DNA from: Cronobacter malonaticus LMG 23826
GTDB taxonomy: Bacteria > Pseudomonadota > Gammaproteobacteria > Enterobacterales > Enterobacteriaceae
Length of the DNA stretch: 64,000 bases
Direction of reading: 5' to 3'
Assembly: GCF_001277215.2 (NCBI RefSeq)
Contig: NZ_CP013940.1
Location: forward strand, 2,356,001 to 2,420,000
The notes under the pieces are model-generated. The model was not told the DNA's origin. It saw only the letters and a program-made list of their open reading frames with translations, and ran no database searches. Of the stretch, positions 26,782 through 35,144 are shown piece after piece (position 1 is the first letter of the stretch; every line of letters begins with the position of its first letter). The translations under genes and the position numbers were made by a program.

Positions 26782-26851
26782 CCAGCGTGGCGGCGGTGGC
26801 GAAAAAGAACGTGGTTATCCAGAGCGCATCGGGCGAGAGTAGATCGTTCAT
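26747..26851 (-). CDS. yoaI: YoaI small membrane protein
   Basis: This 34-codon gene, [20 protein letters not shown] followed by a hydrophobic run ending RYLERRW, is almost identical to E. coli YoaI and sits in the same place between yeaK and yeaL. It forms one transmembrane helix (about residues 11-28) with a basic end. In E. coli it is a stress- and low-Mg-responsive small protein reported to touch two-component sensors. CGGAGAAACG gives a good ribosome site. It overlaps the yeaK 3' end antisense. Confidence 0.88.
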   Translation of the reverse strand: MNDLLSPDALWITTFFFATAATLVIAVRYLERRW

Positions 26852-26970
26852 CGTTTCTCCGGGTGTCTCGCGTTAAGAACAGTGGGATGCTGATTCCACT
26901 GATAGCGCCTTTTGATTGCAGAATAATGACGACAGGCGGCACGCTTTCTTTTTCTGGCAAGGAGCTAAAG

Positions 26971-27417
26971 ATGTTTGATATCACGCTGCTTATCCTGCTG
27001 GCGCTCGCCGGGCTTGGGTTTGTCAGCCACAACATGACCGTGACGGTCTCTGTGCTGGTGCTGATTGTGATTCGTATGACGCCGCTCAGCGCGTGGTTTC
27101 CTTGGGTGGAAAAACAGGGCGTCACCATCGGGATTATTATTCTGACTATCAGCGTGATGGCGCCCATCGCCAGCGGCACCCTGCCCACCTCCACCCTCTT
27201 CCACGCCTTTTTAAACTGGAAATCGCTGGTCGCTATCGCCGTCGGGATTTTTGTCTCCTGGCTTGGCGGCAAAGGTGTGGCGCTCATGGGCAGTCAGCCG
27301 TCGATTGTCGCCGGGCTGCTGGTCGGCACCGTCCTTGGCGTGGCGCTCTTTCGCGGCGTACCGGTAGGGCCGCTTATCGCCGCAGGCCTGGTTTCTTTAC
27401 TGATTGGCCGTCAGTAG
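26971..27417 (+). CDS. yeaL: YeaL, DUF441 inner-membrane protein
   Basis: The 148-residue protein has about four predicted membrane helices, belongs to DUF441, and is of unknown function. Conserved stretches include [10 protein letters not shown] and [20 protein letters not shown]. The frame continues 36 codons upstream, but AAGGAGCTAAAG precedes the ATG at 26971 and the length then equals E. coli YeaL. It is divergent from yoaI. Confidence 0.93.
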   Translation: MFDITLLILLALAGLGFVSHNMTVTVSVLVLIVIRMTPLSAWFPWVEKQGVTIGIIILTISVMAPIASGTLPTSTLFHAFLNWKSLVAIAVGIFVSWLGGKGVALMGSQPSIVAGLLVGTVLGVALFRGVPVGPLIAAGLVSLLIGRQ

Positions 27418-27489
27418 AATCGTTGTTACCACTCTTTTACCCGCTGTACTCGCGCAGCGCCACAGCGTCTGCGTGTAGATGAGGAACGA

Positions 27490-28674
27490 ATGACTAACCT
27501 GACTTCCGGGCGTCGCGGCGGCTGGCTGCTGCTGGCGGGCCTGTTGACCATCGCGACCACCCTTCGCGTTACCTTTACCGGGGCGGCGCCGCTGCTGGAC
27601 GCTATCCGCGTTGATTTCTCCCTCTCCACAGCGGCGACAGGGCTTCTGACCACGTTGCCGCTGCTGGCCTTCGCGCTGGTATCGCCGCTGGCGGCGGGCA
27701 GCGCGCGGCGTTTCGGGATGGAGCGCAGCCTTTGCGGGGCGCTGCTGCTTATCTGCGCGGGCATTCTTCTGCGCTCCTCCGGCAGTGCGGCAGCGCTCTT
27801 TGCCGGCACCGCGCTTATCGGCTGCGGAATAGCCATCGGCAACGTGCTGCTGCCTGGCATGATCAAGCGGGATTTTCCGGGCAAGGTGGCGAAACTCACC
27901 GGCGCGTATTCGCTGACGATGGGACTTGCGGCGGCGGCAGGATCGGCGCTGGTGGTGCCGGTCGCAGCCCTTAGTGGCGGCTGGCGCGGCGCGCTGCTGG
28001 CGCTGATTGTCTTTCCGCTGCTTGCTCTGCTGCTCTGGCTGCCGCAATTACGCTCTTCCCGCCACGATACCGTCGGCGGCAACGCGGCGGCGCACAGTCG
28101 CGGCATCTGGCGCTCGGCGCTGGCCTGGCAGGTGACGCTCTTTCTGGGCGTTAACTCGCTTATTTATTACATCGTTATCGGCTGGCTGCCGTCGATTCTG
28201 ATAAGCAGCGGCTTTAGCGAAGCGCAGGCGGGTTCGCTGCACGGACTGATGCAGCTTGCCACCGCCATACCGGGCATTGCGGTGCCGCTGTTGCTTGCAA
28301 GACTTCGCGATCAGCGCGGCATCGCCATTCTGACCGCGCTGCTCTGCGCCGTAAGCCCGGTCGGGCTGTGGTTTTTCCCGCATCTTGCCGCGTGGTGGGT
28401 GATGATTTTCGGTTTTGGATCGGGGGCTACGATGATCCTCGGCCTGACGTTTATCGGCCTGCGCGCAAGCTCCGCGCATCAGGCCGCGGCGCTCTCCGGG
28501 ATGGCGCAGTCGGTGGGATATTTGCTGGCGGCATGCGGGCCGCCAGTCATCGGCAGGCTCCACGATCTGCTGCAGAGCTGGATCCTGCCGTTAATGGTCT
28601 GCGCCACACTGGCCGTGGTAATGGCGATCGCAGGCGGGTTTGCCGGGCGCGCGCGGGAAATCGGCGCGCCGTAA
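27490..28674 (+). CDS. yeaN: MFS transporter YeaN/NimT (CynX family)
   Basis: The 394-residue major-facilitator protein has 12 hydrophobic segments, in the CynX/NimT branch. E. coli YeaN exports 2-nitroimidazole. The N-terminal helix pair with TTLRVTFTGAAPLLDAI and the loop GSARRFGMERSL are typical. The AraC-type regulator nimR (yeaM) that adjoins it in E. coli is not present here, so regulation must differ. GAGGAACGA precedes the ATG. Confidence 0.85.
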   Translation: MTNLTSGRRGGWLLLAGLLTIATTLRVTFTGAAPLLDAIRVDFSLSTAATGLLTTLPLLAFALVSPLAAGSARRFGMERSLCGALLLICAGILLRSSGSAAALFAGTALIGCGIAIGNVLLPGMIKRDFPGKVAKLTGAYSLTMGLAAAAGSALVVPVAALSGGWRGALLALIVFPLLALLLWLPQLRSSRHDTVGGNAAAHSRGIWRSALAWQVTLFLGVNSLIYYIVIGWLPSILISSGFSEAQAGSLHGLMQLATAIPGIAVPLLLARLRDQRGIAILTALLCAVSPVGLWFFPHLAAWWVMIFGFGSGATMILGLTFIGLRASSAHQAAALSGMAQSVGYLLAACGPPVIGRLHDLLQSWILPLMVCATLAVVMAIAGGFAGRAREIGAP

Positions 28675-28675
28675 C

Positions 28676-29383
28676 TTAACGCCGGGCGGCGCGCAGGAAT
28701 TCACGAACCAGCGGCACCGGACGTCCTTCCAGCGCCCCGCGCTCGTGCTGGAACAGCGTCGCCACGAAGAACGGATGCGTCGTCAGCTCGACGGCGCGCA
28801 CGTCGCCCTCGCTATCCCAGCCGGTAATTTTCAGCGCTTCCTTACTGAGTGCGTCGACAAACTCCGGTGCCACGCCAAAGTTGCAGCGATACGCCTCTGC
28901 AATTTCCTCACGTCCATAAGCGCGCGCGATAAGCGTATGCGGACGCAGCTCTATCTCCCCGGTCTGCTCCACCAGCGAACAGCTGAGCGGTGCAATCACC
29001 AGTCTGCCGCCCTGCGCCGTTTCGCCGTGGTTGGCGTCGCGCCAGCCCAGGACATTACGGGCATATTCAATTACCGCATGCTGAAAACCGCCACAGGTGC
29101 CGAGAAACGGAATGGCGTTTTCGCGGGCGTAACGAATAGCGATAAACGCCCCGTTTTCATTTTCATAAGGGCTGCCAGGCACCACCCAGATGGCGTCATA
29201 ACCCACCAGATCTTCCGGGCTTTTAATATCTTTGGTCGGGAGCCAGTCGTAATCGGCGGTGAGTTCCAGCACCGCGGCGGCGTCATCAATTGCCAGCGGA
29301 ATCGCCTGATGCGCGACCGTCGCGCTGTTATAGTCGCCGACCAGCGCAATACGCAGGGTGGAAGTGAGCGGAGAGATTTCCAT
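28676..29383 (-). CDS. CTP-synthase-C-terminal-like class-I glutamine amidotransferase protein
   Basis: The 235-residue protein is a stand-alone domain resembling the glutaminase half of CTP synthase. The nucleophile elbow LGTCGGFQHAV with Cys is intact, but the usual HPE of the triad reads THPFF: the His is kept and Glu is replaced by Phe. It is therefore unlikely to be an ordinary glutaminase. Family members (some with selenocysteine at the Cys) have no known role. AAGGAAAACCCT precedes the ATG. It converges on yeaN and is divergent from the DUF488 gene. Confidence 0.8.
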   Translation of the reverse strand: MEISPLTSTLRIALVGDYNSATVAHQAIPLAIDDAAAVLELTADYDWLPTKDIKSPEDLVGYDAIWVVPGSPYENENGAFIAIRYARENAIPFLGTCGGFQHAVIEYARNVLGWRDANHGETAQGGRLVIAPLSCSLVEQTGEIELRPHTLIARAYGREEIAEAYRCNFGVAPEFVDALSKEALKITGWDSEGDVRAVELTTHPFFVATLFQHERGALEGRPVPLVREFLRAARR

Positions 29384-29589
29384 AGGGTTTTCCTTATGCC
29401 GGAATGAATTAAGCACAACATAAGGAGCGTCAGCATACCGATCTGCGCGCTCGCTAACAACACCCAAAATCTGCAGTGAATGATAGGCAAATTTTGCGAG
29501 ACGTCTCGGGCAATCGCGCGCTGTGGTTTGCCTCACGCCTTCACGAGGACGATAATCGCCCACAGATAACGACAAGCCAGGAGGCAAAG

Positions 29590-29946
29590 ATGATTACGCT
29601 GAAACGCGTTTACGACGAGCCAGACGCGCAGGACGGCTACCGGGTGCTGGTAGACAGGCTCTGGCCACGCGGCATTAAAAAAGCGGATTTGCCGTTAGAT
29701 GAGTGGAATAAAGCGCTGGCTCCTTCGACGGCGCTTCGCAAGGCGTTACACGGCGAGGTTATCGATTTTACGCACTTTAGCGAGCGCTACCGTGAAGAGC
29801 TTGCCGCACAACAGGAAGAAGGCGAGCGTCTGGCGGCGATTTCCCGTAAAGGAACGCTCACGCTGTTGTTTGGCGCGAAAGACAGGCACCAGAACCACGC
29901 GCAGATCCTCGCGGCGTGGCTCAGGGAGCTTGCTGAAAAGGCTTAG
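29590..29946 (+). CDS. yeaO: DUF488 family protein YeaO
   Basis: The 118-residue DUF488 protein starts MITLKRVYDEPDAQDGYRVL and contains VDRLWPRGIKKADL and TLLFGAKDRHQNHAQIL, close to E. coli YeaO. Function is unknown; the fold is thought to be Rossmann-like and nucleic-acid or nucleotide linked. CAGGAGG precedes the ATG, which settles the start despite an open frame upstream. Its stop overlaps by four bases the stop of the converging small gene. Confidence 0.88.
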   Translation: MITLKRVYDEPDAQDGYRVLVDRLWPRGIKKADLPLDEWNKALAPSTALRKALHGEVIDFTHFSERYREELAAQQEEGERLAAISRKGTLTLLFGAKDRHQNHAQILAAWLRELAEKA

Positions 29947-30248
29947 TCGAGGAGTAGCGCCGTTTCTTCGAGCGGCAGCAACTGGCCGTCAAGCGGCATC
30001 AGGTGTTCGGCGCGGACAAACGCAAAGCCAGCCTGACCGTCGGCGGCCACGACATCGCCCGTCACCAGCCACAGCGGGCGGGCGCAGCTTTTGGGCACTT
30101 CAGTCATAAAACCGGTGACGGGGTTAATAAAGCGCTCGCCCGGCTGGCAGAGGCTGAAGAGTTCAACAGATTTACCGATATTCTCCCGTCCGGCAGCGGT
30201 ACGGGCGCCGATGATAATGGCGAGAGCGCCTGGCTTGAGTTGTTGCAT
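29943..30248 (-). CDS. Conserved hypothetical protein, 101 residues
   Basis: Not recognised with confidence. The sequence begins MQQLKPGALAIIIGARTAAG and is mostly alternating hydrophobic and polar stretches, suggesting a small all-beta barrel like KOW or SH3 folds. There is no signal peptide or membrane segment. GGAAAGACC precedes the ATG. Codon use matches the backbone, so it is likely a real, long-resident gene. It is tail to tail with yeaO. Confidence 0.7.
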   Translation of the reverse strand: MQQLKPGALAIIIGARTAAGRENIGKSVELFSLCQPGERFINPVTGFMTEVPKSCARPLWLVTGDVVAADGQAGFAFVRAEHLMPLDGQLLPLEETALLLD

Positions 30249-30692
30249 GGTCTTTCCGCGTTCGCAATAAGCAATATAAGCAATAAATGTAACGCGTAGA
30301 TCAGAACATTCTTATGTCACGATGTAAAGATTTCTGAATCAAAAAAACCGCATGTTTTGCTGGCGAATCTTCATATTTTCTTCATCCTCTCGCCCTGCTT
30401 TGCCGTTAAGCTTGCCGCTACGCTGGTGATGCCTCACATCACTACCATTTTGCCTCACCTTACCCCGCTGCAGGAGCGGCTTGCGGCACCATGAAAACGC
30501 GGTACGGGCAATTGCCCTGCTCGTGCGGCCGATAACGACAGCCTTCCATGCTCTCCTTCATATCCGCGGGGTGTTTTTTTATATACACACCCACTAAAAA
30601 TTGCCTGATTAAAAGACATTGAGCTGCCGTTTAAAAAGCAGTGAGATCGGATCGATATAATTCGGAGATTCGCGTTCTTTCAGGTTTTTCTC

Positions 30693-31634
30693 ATGTCGGT
30701 CATCACTTCTCACGCTGAGCACACCCCCAGCAGCGGCCTGGATCTTATTAAGGCACTCACTACAGGCACACTGATGCCCGGCGGGTTATGGCAGAAAAAA
30801 AGTTATCGTCTGAAGTTTGCGCTGCGAAGTGCTATTTATCTGTCCGCCACGCTGCGCTTTATGGATGCCCTGGCGACAAATCCACGTTTTGAACAGCTGT
30901 TGAGCGTACAGAAAACGCTGCCCGGCAAAATCCACCGCCACTATCTGCGTCTGGGATTAAGCGCAGGCGAGCGTGGCAGCGCCATCATTAATCACTACGA
31001 TTTTATCCAGGCTCAGGCCGCCCCGCGTCTTGCCGATGCGCTCTGCGCGACCAGCGAGCAGCCGCTTTTTACCCTTGCGGCGAAAGAGAAAACGGTCGTC
31101 ATTAGTGCGTCATCGGCCCATAAAGCCGAGCGTGAAGGCGAAAGTACACTGTGGCTGCGCTGTGATGATGTGCTGCTCGCCAGCCTGACGTTCAGCGTGG
31201 TGCGCGACGCCAGCGGCTACGGCATTGCCATCGGCGGCCTGCAGGGGCCGCGCAGAAGCGTACCGCATGAAGCCATTCGTGATGCGACGAAAGCCTGTTA
31301 CGGCGTCTTCCCGAAACGGCTGCTGATGGAAGTTCTGTGGCTGATGATTCAGCAGCATGGCATGACCCATTTCGAGGCGGTGAGTAATAACGGTCACGTG
31401 TTCCGCGGCCTGCGTTATCGCTTCAGCAAAGGGCGTCACTTTTTTGCAAGCTACGATGAGTTCTGGGAATCGCTCGGCGGCGAGCGTCGCGGCGTGCGCT
31501 ATTTTACGCTGCCGCTTGCTGCCGCGCGCAAACCGCTCGAAGAGGTCGCCAGCAAGAAACGCTCTGAGTACCGTAAACGCTACGAGCTGCTGGATGCTCT
31601 GGCAGAGCAGTGGCGCGCGCTGAACGCGCAGTAA
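30693..31634 (+). CDS. VirK/YbjX family protein (DUF535)
   Basis: The 313-residue DUF535 protein is related to Salmonella VirK and E. coli YbjX, which contribute to envelope or lipid-A-linked resistance to antimicrobial peptides in a PhoP-linked way. Typical motifs are GGLQGPRRSVPHEAIRDATK and HFEAVSNNGHVFRGLRYRFS near the C-terminus. No signal peptide is present. The ribosome site is weak (CAGG). The 444-base gap upstream (30249-30692) contains a GGGTGT/ACACCC inverted repeat around 30570-30590 but no supported gene. Confidence 0.85.
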   Translation: MSVITSHAEHTPSSGLDLIKALTTGTLMPGGLWQKKSYRLKFALRSAIYLSATLRFMDALATNPRFEQLLSVQKTLPGKIHRHYLRLGLSAGERGSAIINHYDFIQAQAAPRLADALCATSEQPLFTLAAKEKTVVISASSAHKAEREGESTLWLRCDDVLLASLTFSVVRDASGYGIAIGGLQGPRRSVPHEAIRDATKACYGVFPKRLLMEVLWLMIQQHGMTHFEAVSNNGHVFRGLRYRFSKGRHFFASYDEFWESLGGERRGVRYFTLPLAAARKPLEEVASKKRSEYRKRYELLDALAEQWRALNAQ

Positions 31635-31639
31635 TGCTC

Positions 31640-31665
31640 AGGCGGCCTTCTGGCCGCCTTTTTTT
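31640..31665 (+). terminator. Rho-independent terminator after the virK-like gene
   Basis: AGGCGGCC-TTCT-GGCCGCCT, an 8-bp stem, is followed by a run of Ts. Confidence 0.92.
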
Positions 31666-31755
31666 ATGGCGTTTCCCCCAGGTTTGCGCAGCTTACCCGC
31701 CCGCCGTCGTCCTGGTAGACTGCATCAGGTTTTGCATCGCTCACAAGGAAAACGC

Positions 31756-32933
31756 ATGGCACAACAGGCTTTCGACTGGCAGGCCCTGGAAGAGGCTGCC
31801 GTCACGATGATGGTCGCTGCGGTTCGCGACGTGCATCAACAACACCCGCAGGAGCGTCTGTACGGTGCCACCTTCCATGCTTTTTATGGCGACGGGGCCG
31901 TCCTGTACTGGCCCTGCATCGCGGTGGGGACGGAGGAAAGTCTCGCGCGGCGCGTGGCAGAATATCAGGCGCAGGGCGATACTTCATCGCCAGCATCGCT
32001 AACCGAGAGCCTGCGCTGGTCTTCGGCAGATCTGCCTTACAAGCTGAAAGGCTGGCACAGGAGTGCGGAGATTTCGCTGCGCGCAACGCTACCTTTTCCG
32101 TGTGGGAGAAAACTTACGACCATTTTTTGCGCCGCTTCCCGAAGGCCGCCAAAAAGGCGCGTCAGCAGCTCATCCGTGAAGGCGTGGTGGATAAGAATTT
32201 TATTATTATCGCCGAAGACGACGCCGGTGAGCTTGTCCCTCTGAGTCTCACCCGCGCGCAGCTGCTGCGCCATTTTCCGCAGTATGACGCCGACGAAAAA
32301 GAACGCCGCCGCCTGACCGCCCTGCCCCCCGAAGAGCAGCTTCGCGAGCTGGTGCCACTGGCGCTCGGTGTCGTCCGGGGCACGCTGTATGGAGGGTATG
32401 ACGAACTGCTGAAAGCTATCGGACAACCTGCCGTGGTGCCGCTTGCGGCGGTGGTGCGCGGTGACGCGCCAGGCGAGCGCTGGAATGCCTGCAAACTTAT
32501 CGCCGAAATTAACGACGCCACGGAGGAGGCCATCACCGCGCTCTGCGGTCTGCTGGATGATGAGAACGCGGACAACAGCGATCGTTGCTGGGCGGCCTGC
32601 GCGCTGGCGCGACTTGGCAGGATGGATTCTATCGTCGCGCGGGTTCCGGAGCTGGCACCGGATATTGCCGCTACCGGACTTACGGCACCGTATCGCAGTT
32701 TTCGCGACTGCGGACGGTTTCTGCCGCTCGACTATCGCCCGCTCGAAGCGGCGCTGGAAGCGCATCCGCAGCTTGAGGCTGCCGTGGCGCATGAGCTTCA
32801 GCCGGGGCGTGGGTATTGCCGCATCACACCAGCCGAAATTCCAGCCGCCCGTGCCGGGCTGACCTCACACGTTGCGCTGATCCGCGCCCATGCGCAGGCG
32901 GTACTGGAAGAAGCTGAAGATAAGCTTCGCTGA
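31756..32933 (+). pseudogene. DUF4303 plus HEAT-repeat protein, frameshifted
   Basis: The frame opens at ATG 31756 (AAGGAAAACGC before it) with MAQQAFDWQALEEAAVTMMV and is DUF4303-like to about residue 95 (SLRWSSADLPYKL). At about 32037-32050 the coding sense moves to the -1 frame, which continues AERLAQECGDFAARNATFSV and then a convincing FLRRFPKAAKKARQQL segment. The remainder has HEAT-like helical repeats to the stop at 32933. Neither half is complete alone; an internal GTG at 32100 could start the second. DUF4303 proteins are often immunity-like. A true mutation or a sequencing error cannot be told apart here. Confidence 0.75.
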
Positions 32934-32946
32934 TCCTTGCGCCCAT

Positions 32947-32974
32947 AAAAAAACCGCCAGCAGGCGGTTTTTTT
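32947..32974. terminator. Bidirectional terminator
   Basis: AAAAAAACCGCC-AGCA-GGCGGTTTTTTT. It serves the rightward HEAT gene and the leftward 57-residue gene, whose TAA lies at its edge. Confidence 0.9.
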
Positions 32975-33146
32975 ATTTTGCGTCGTCTTCTGAGCGATAC
33001 GGCCCTTTCTCGTCGTCATCGCTGTCGTCACGCTTGCGCGTCACTTCCCCTTCAGGGCCAGGCGTGCCGCCGCCCTGCTCTTCCGCCTGTAAGCGAAAAG
33101 CCTGCTCTTTTTGCGATTCGCCGAAGTATCCGAAACCAAAAAACAT
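32973..33146 (-). CDS. Small acidic hydrophilic protein, 57 residues
   Basis: The frame begins MFFGFGYFGESQKEQAFRLQ, continues with a Gly/Pro linker, and ends in a strongly charged tail rich in Asp and Lys (KRDDSDDDEKGPYRSEDDAK). The ATG has an excellent AGGAGGTCATC ribosome site. No family was recognised. The aromatic, glycine-rich N-terminus plus disordered acidic tail suggests a partner-binding peptide. It has its own intrinsic terminator, which supports it being a real gene. Confidence 0.7.
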   Translation of the reverse strand: MFFGFGYFGESQKEQAFRLQAEEQGGGTPGPEGEVTRKRDDSDDDEKGPYRSEDDAK

Positions 33147-33238
33147 GATGACCTCCTGTATCCATCAGAGTTAACACACTAAGTGTAGCTGACCAGAAAG
33201 CCTTCGCAGGCGCGGTACGCTTACCGTCTGTCTGAAAA

Positions 33239-33273
33239 GCGCGAGCGTCGGAATGCCGTTAGCTCGCGACTTT
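33239..33273 (-). terminator. Stem-loop at the end of cheV
   Basis: Read leftward, CGCGAGC and GCTCGCG pair around a 15-base loop that holds the cheV stop codon and a smaller internal CGG/CCG pair, followed by CTTTTC. The U-tract is short, so confidence is moderate. Confidence 0.5.
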
Positions 33274-34227
33274 ATCGAGTACGCGCTGAATCGCCGCGGA
33301 AAGTTCGTTGATTTCGAACTTCGCCACATAGCCATCCGCACCCACTTTACGCACGTGATCTTCGTTAGCGCTGCCGGAGAGCGACGAGTGGATCACCACC
33401 GGAATCTTCTTCAGGGTCGCGTCCATTTTGATGTTACGCGTCAGGGTAAAGCCGTCCATTTCAGGCATTTCAAGGTCGGTCAGCACCATCGCGATTTTAT
33501 CGGTGATCGACTGCCCTTCCGCCTGCGCCTCTTTCGCCATCAGCTTAATTTTTTCCCAGGCTTCGAGGCCTGTGGTGTGCATCAGCGCCGGAATGCCCAT
33601 GCTCTTAAGGCCGTGTTCCAGCATCGAGCGTGCCACTTTGGAATCTTCCGCCACGATAGCCACCGCGCCCGGTTTCAGTTTGAAGCTGCGCTCCTGCATC
33701 ACGGTGTTCGGCTGACCGTCACGTACTGACGGGATGATGTCATAGAGGATCTGTTCAACATCCAGCACCAGCGCCAGTTCATTGCTTTGGTTATCGCTGT
33801 CGAGGCGCGCGATGCTGGTGATGTTACGTGAGCTGACGCCTGATTCCGCCGTATGCACCTGGCTCCAGTCCAGACGAATAATGTTCTCAACCGATTCCAC
33901 CGCAAACGCCTGGGTGCTACGCGCATATTCAGTGACCAGCAGCAGGTTCAGGCCGGTGGTCGGTTTGCAGCCGGTCACCGCCGGCAGATCCACCACAGGG
34001 ATAATCTGACCGCGGATATTTGCCATACCGAGCAGCGGCGCCTGCATGCCAGCAGCTTTAGTAATGGTCGGCATCGGCACGATTTCACGCAGTTTAAAAA
34101 CGTTAATACCGTACAGCTCCGGTTTCTCCTCTTCATTCGCAGATCCCAGCCGGAAGAGAAGCAGTTCGAATTTGTTCGATAAAGCGAGATTCGCCCTCTC
34201 ATCGATATCTTTCTGGAAGTTATCCAT
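33259..34227 (-). CDS. cheV: Chemotaxis coupling protein CheV
   Basis: The 322-residue fusion has an N-terminal CheW-like domain (about 15-160, LRLGSANEEEKPELYGINV region) and a C-terminal receiver domain with the phospho-acceptor Asp in VLTDLEMPEMDGF. It couples receptors to CheA and can be phosphorylated, aiding adaptation; Salmonella has it, E. coli does not. GAGGTCAAT precedes the ATG. A FliA promoter lies about 100 bases upstream, so it belongs to the class-3 flagellar regulon despite standing away from any flagellar operon. Confidence 0.95.
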   Translation of the reverse strand: MDNFQKDIDERANLALSNKFELLLFRLGSANEEEKPELYGINVFKLREIVPMPTITKAAGMQAPLLGMANIRGQIIPVVDLPAVTGCKPTTGLNLLLVTEYARSTQAFAVESVENIIRLDWSQVHTAESGVSSRNITSIARLDSDNQSNELALVLDVEQILYDIIPSVRDGQPNTVMQERSFKLKPGAVAIVAEDSKVARSMLEHGLKSMGIPALMHTTGLEAWEKIKLMAKEAQAEGQSITDKIAMVLTDLEMPEMDGFTLTRNIKMDATLKKIPVVIHSSLSGSANEDHVRKVGADGYVAKFEINELSAAIQRVLDKVAS

Positions 34228-34333
34228 ATTGACCTCAAAGGTACGCTTGTGGGTGGTGGCTCATGCGGCGAAAGGGATAACGCGCTGGTGCCTGGTTTCA
34301 GGCACTCCTTGCGCCTGAATTTGGTTTAAATCG

Positions 34334-34360
34334 TTATCGGCAGGTTTTGAAAAAAGTAGA
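34334..34360 (-). promoter_or_regulatory. Sigma-28 (FliA) promoter of cheV
   Basis: Read leftward: TCTACTTT, 11 bases, GCCGATAA. The -10 is a perfect match to the FliA consensus GCCGATAA, the spacing is exact, and five of eight -35 bases match TAAAGTTT. Confidence 0.87.
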
Positions 34361-34411
34361 GGGGAAAGAAGAGAACAAATTTCGGCACGTAACAAAAAGG
34401 AGAGCGGACGC

Positions 34412-34438
34412 AAAAAACGAAGCCGCCCTCAGGCGGCT
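34412..34438 (-). terminator. Rho-independent terminator of the 56-residue gene
   Basis: Read leftward, AGCCGCC-TGAG-GGCGGCT is followed by TCGTTTTTT. Confidence 0.85.
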
Positions 34439-34454
34439 GGTGGAGCGCATAAAT

Positions 34455-34625
34455 TCAGGGCGCCTTACGCCACGCGTCGCGCAGTGATTCGCGCCCGTGC
34501 GGCTCCTCTTTTTCCGGCAGGTCGTCCTCTTCCCACGGGTTTATCGTATTCGGCGCATCTTCGGGCAAGCCGTGATGCTCGTTATCGTCTGCAAGCGGTC
34601 TGTCGGGATGGCGATTGTCAGGCAT
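34455..34625 (-). CDS. Small hydrophilic protein, 56 residues
   Basis: The frame begins MPDNRHPDRPLADDNEHHGL, followed by a proline/acidic central part and ending RESLRDAWRKAP. It has no hydrophobic segment and is likely disordered. GAGGAAAGC precedes the ATG and a strong terminator follows about 20 bases past the stop, so it looks like an independent small gene. No family recognised. Confidence 0.65.
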   Translation of the reverse strand: MPDNRHPDRPLADDNEHHGLPEDAPNTINPWEEDDLPEKEEPHGRESLRDAWRKAP

Positions 34626-34770
34626 TTAGCTTTCCTCATATCCTCGGGACAAAGGAAAAGTGTAGCCTGGCTTACGGGTGCCGACGCTTTTCTCACATCC
34701 CGCTCGCCAACGCCTGGTCAAGCGGCTAAAGTGAAACGTAGCGCCGACGCACTCACCAGAAGAGGTAAAA

Positions 34771-35007
34771 ATGACGGGATCGATTGACGAAATTATTGAA
34801 AAACTCCAGACGCGCATCCTGGCGTATGAAATTCTGTTCCAGTCACTGCTGGAAGAAGTGCCTGCCGTGCTGAAAGAACGCGTGGTTGACAATGCGCGAC
34901 ACCACTTCGCAGGCCTTGAGGCTGGCGTTAACAGCGATCCGGAAAAGGCTCAGAAAATCACGGCCGCCCGCGCCGTAGTGGAACAACTGCTGGCCCGTAA
35001 GCATTAA
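34771..35007 (+). CDS. Small helical protein, 78 residues, unknown
   Basis: MTGSIDEIIEKLQTRILAYE begins an all-helical protein with heptad-like hydrophobic spacing, ending in KITAARAVVEQLLARKH. Size and helical character recall anti-adaptor or two-helix regulators, but no homolog is recalled, so function is left open. AGAAGAGGT precedes the ATG. It is divergent from the 56-residue gene and followed by a terminator. Confidence 0.72.
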   Translation: MTGSIDEIIEKLQTRILAYEILFQSLLEEVPAVLKERVVDNARHHFAGLEAGVNSDPEKAQKITAARAVVEQLLARKH

Positions 35008-35099
35008 TTATCGGGAAAGCATAATCGCGGCGCGGAGGCGTCGCGTTTTTAATGCTGTTCGACGAGTTTTTACTTTTCTTTAAACCCGGCACAGAAAAA

Positions 35100-35127
35100 G
35101 AAAAAGCCCGCAAGCGGGCTTTTTTTA
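35100..35127. terminator. Bidirectional terminator
   Basis: AAAAAGCCCGCAAGCGGGCTTTTTTT. It ends the rightward 78-residue gene and the leftward csp/ymcF-like transcript. Confidence 0.88.
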
Positions 35128-35144
35128 CTGAATGGGGCGTATTT

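Noticed and set aside
30490..30535. 14-codon frame MKTRYGQLPCSCGR as a leader peptide before the virK-like gene
   Set aside because: No ribosome site, no run of regulatory codons, and no attenuator placed correctly; length is within chance.
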